Positions 63,035-64,000 of a DNA stretch of 64,000 nucleotides are shown piece by piece. The stretch is from Macrococcus armenti (GTDB lineage Bacteria; Bacillota; Bacilli; Staphylococcales; Staphylococcaceae). Position 1 is the stretch's first letter, and every line of letters begins with the position of its first letter. Location of the stretch: positions 2,108,001-2,172,000 of the forward strand of contig NZ_CP083608.1 in assembly GCF_020097135.1 (NCBI RefSeq). Direction: 5' to 3'. The notes under the pieces were generated by a model. That model was not told the DNA's origin. It did no database searches and saw only the letters and a program-made list of their open reading frames with translations. Position numbers and translations under genes: made by a program.

Positions 63035-64000
63035 TTATCGAAGAATGGCGAACGCTTGATATGGTTTTAAATGATGGCAGATTTCTCCATCGTTTTGTAT
63101 CATTACTTCTCCATCTAAATCGAATGTAGCTGGTAGCTCAGCTTGAGTATCACTAAAGTTAGCAATAACAAGCAACGTATTGCCATCTAATATTCTTTCA
63201 TAAGCAAAGATTTGCTTATCCTCTTCTAATAAAGGTTTCACTTCTCCATAAGTAATAATATCTTGTTCATGTCTTAATTTTATCAGTTTTTGGTAAGTAT
63301 AAAAGATTGAATTTATATCTTTTAAAGCTTTTTCCACATTGATTGTTTCGTAGTTTGAAGCAACATTAATCCATGGTGTTCCATCTGTAAACCCAGCATT
63401 TTTCGTGCCATCCCACTGTACAGGAGATCTTGAATTATCTCTCGATTTATCTTGGAGTATCGCGATTATTTCACTTTCAGAATAGCCGTTATCCTTCATA
63501 ATCTCAAATGCATTCAATGATTCTACATCACGATAATCTTCAATTCGATTAAAGTATAAGTTTGTCATACCAATCTCTTCACCTTGATAAATGTAAGGTG
63601 TTCCCTGAAGTAAATGTAGTGTAATTGCAAGCATCTTGCCCGATTGAACACGTAGTTCTTCTGTAGTATCATTTCCGAAACGACTTACAACACGCGGTTG
63701 ATCATGATTACACCAGAAGATCGCATTCCATCCACCACCTGCTGCAATACCTTTTTGCCATTTAAATAAAATTCCCTTTAGTTCAACAAAGTTATAAGGC
63801 ATCTTTGTCCACTTCTCACCCTCTTTGTAATCCACTTTAAGATGATGGAAGTTAAACACACTACTTAATTCCTGTCTATCAGGGTGCGTATATTTAACAC
63901 AATGTTCAAGCGTCGTAGAACTCATTTCTCCAACCGTCATAAACCCGGGAATATTGCCGAATGTATTACGGTTTAATTCATGAAGAAATTCATGCACACG
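63035..64000 (-). CDS. treC: Trehalose-6-phosphate hydrolase (C-terminal part)
   Basis: TreC splits imported trehalose 6-phosphate into glucose and glucose 6-phosphate. The last ~321 codons are here; the 5' part with the nucleophile Asp lies beyond the right edge. Visible GH13 features: GFMTVGEMSSTT with the acid/base Glu, and CNHDQPRVVSRFG with the transition-state-stabilising Asp. Further down are QGTPYIYQGEEIGMTN and RSPVQWDGTKNAGFTDG, then a C-terminal beta domain (LLVIANFSDTQAELP). An apparent start near 63997 is internal. Confidence 0.94.
   Translation of the reverse strand, partial: RVHEFLHELNRNTFGNIPGFMTVGEMSSTTLEHCVKYTHPDRQELSSVFNFHHLKVDYKEGEKWTKMPYNFVELKGILFKWQKGIAAGGGWNAIFWCNHDQPRVVSRFGNDTTEELRVQSGKMLAITLHLLQGTPYIYQGEEIGMTNLYFNRIEDYRDVESLNAFEIMKDNGYSESEIIAILQDKSRDNSRSPVQWDGTKNAGFTDGTPWINVASNYETINVEKALKDINSIFYTYQKLIKLRHEQDIITYGEVKPLLEEDKQIFAYERILDGNTLLVIANFSDTQAELPATFDLDGEVMIQNDGEICHHLKPYQAFAILR

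Overview
This 64 kb window is a low-GC Firmicutes chromosome segment. It carries the core block that runs from dnaX to clpC in Staphylococcaceae. The order treC-treR-SRP RNA-dnaX-ybaB-recR ... rrn ... tmk-darA-holB-ricT-yabA ... metG-tatD-rnmV-rsmA-veg-ispE-purR-ridA-spoVG-glmU-prs-ctc-pth-mfd ... ftsH-hslO-cysK-fol-lysS-rrn-pdxR-pdxST ... nupC-ctsR-mcsA-mcsB-clpC closely follows the Staphylococcus aureus arrangement as I remember it. Several details (dusB between folK and lysS as in Bacillus, a phn cassette next to recR, a nitroreductase beside pdxT, a short McsA) point to a relative such as Macrococcus rather than S. aureus. The genus is inference from gene order and sequence style, not from a search.

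Layout, left to right. (1) 1-2.2 kb: the CtsR stress operon (ctsR-mcsA-mcsB-clpC, minus strand) with a clear sigma-A promoter and CtsR box. (2) 2.3-7.3 kb: nupC, a nitroreductase, and the vitamin B6 locus pdxST with its divergent MocR-type regulator pdxR. (3) 7.3-13.6 kb: the first rRNA operon, read on the minus strand as 5S - eight tRNAs (Val, Thr, Lys, Gly, Leu, Arg, Pro, Ala) - 16S - tRNA-Ile - 23S - 5S. (4) 13.7-49.4 kb: a dense minus-strand housekeeping block: lysS, dusB and folate genes; cysK; hslO; ftsH; hpt-tilS; divIC; rqcP; yabN/mazG; a flippase; mfd; pth; ctc; prs; glmU; spoVG; ridA-purR; ispE; veg; rsmA; rnmV; tatD; metG; rsmI; trmN6; yabA; ricT; holB; darA; tmk; and an Orn/Lys/Arg decarboxylase. 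The only plus-strand gene inside is abrB. (5) 49.5-54.7 kb: a second rRNA operon in the same orientation, without tRNAs. (6) 54.8-59.2 kb: a patatin-like lipase and a divergent plus-strand phosphonate-type ABC transporter operon (phnD-phnC-phnE-phnE), apparently inserted between the rRNA operon and recR. (7) 59.2-64 kb: recR-ybaB-dnaX, the SRP RNA gene, treR and the 3' part of treC.

Functionally this is mostly essential information processing: replication clamp loading (dnaX, holB, yabA), repair (recR, mfd), rRNA and tRNA genes with their modification enzymes (rsmA, rnmV, rsmI, trmN6, tilS, dusB), two aminoacyl-tRNA synthetases, and precursor supply (prs, folP/B/K, hpt, tmk, glmU, ispE, pdxST). 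Proteostasis and stress genes flank it (ctsR operon, ftsH, hslO, sigma-B-type ctc). Regulation visible in the sequence includes a CtsR box, a sigma-B promoter before ctc, a possible PurBox before purR, palindromes before nupC and phnD, and a repeated motif before abrB. Many rho-independent terminators separate the transcription units.

I saw no CRISPR array, transposase, prophage or integron, and no convincing wholly new multi-gene system. The most unusual items are the McsA lacking its first zinc-finger region, the rRNA operon headed by an extra 5S gene with a leader insertion in one copy only, the relocated phn cassette, and the undescribed operator-like repeats.
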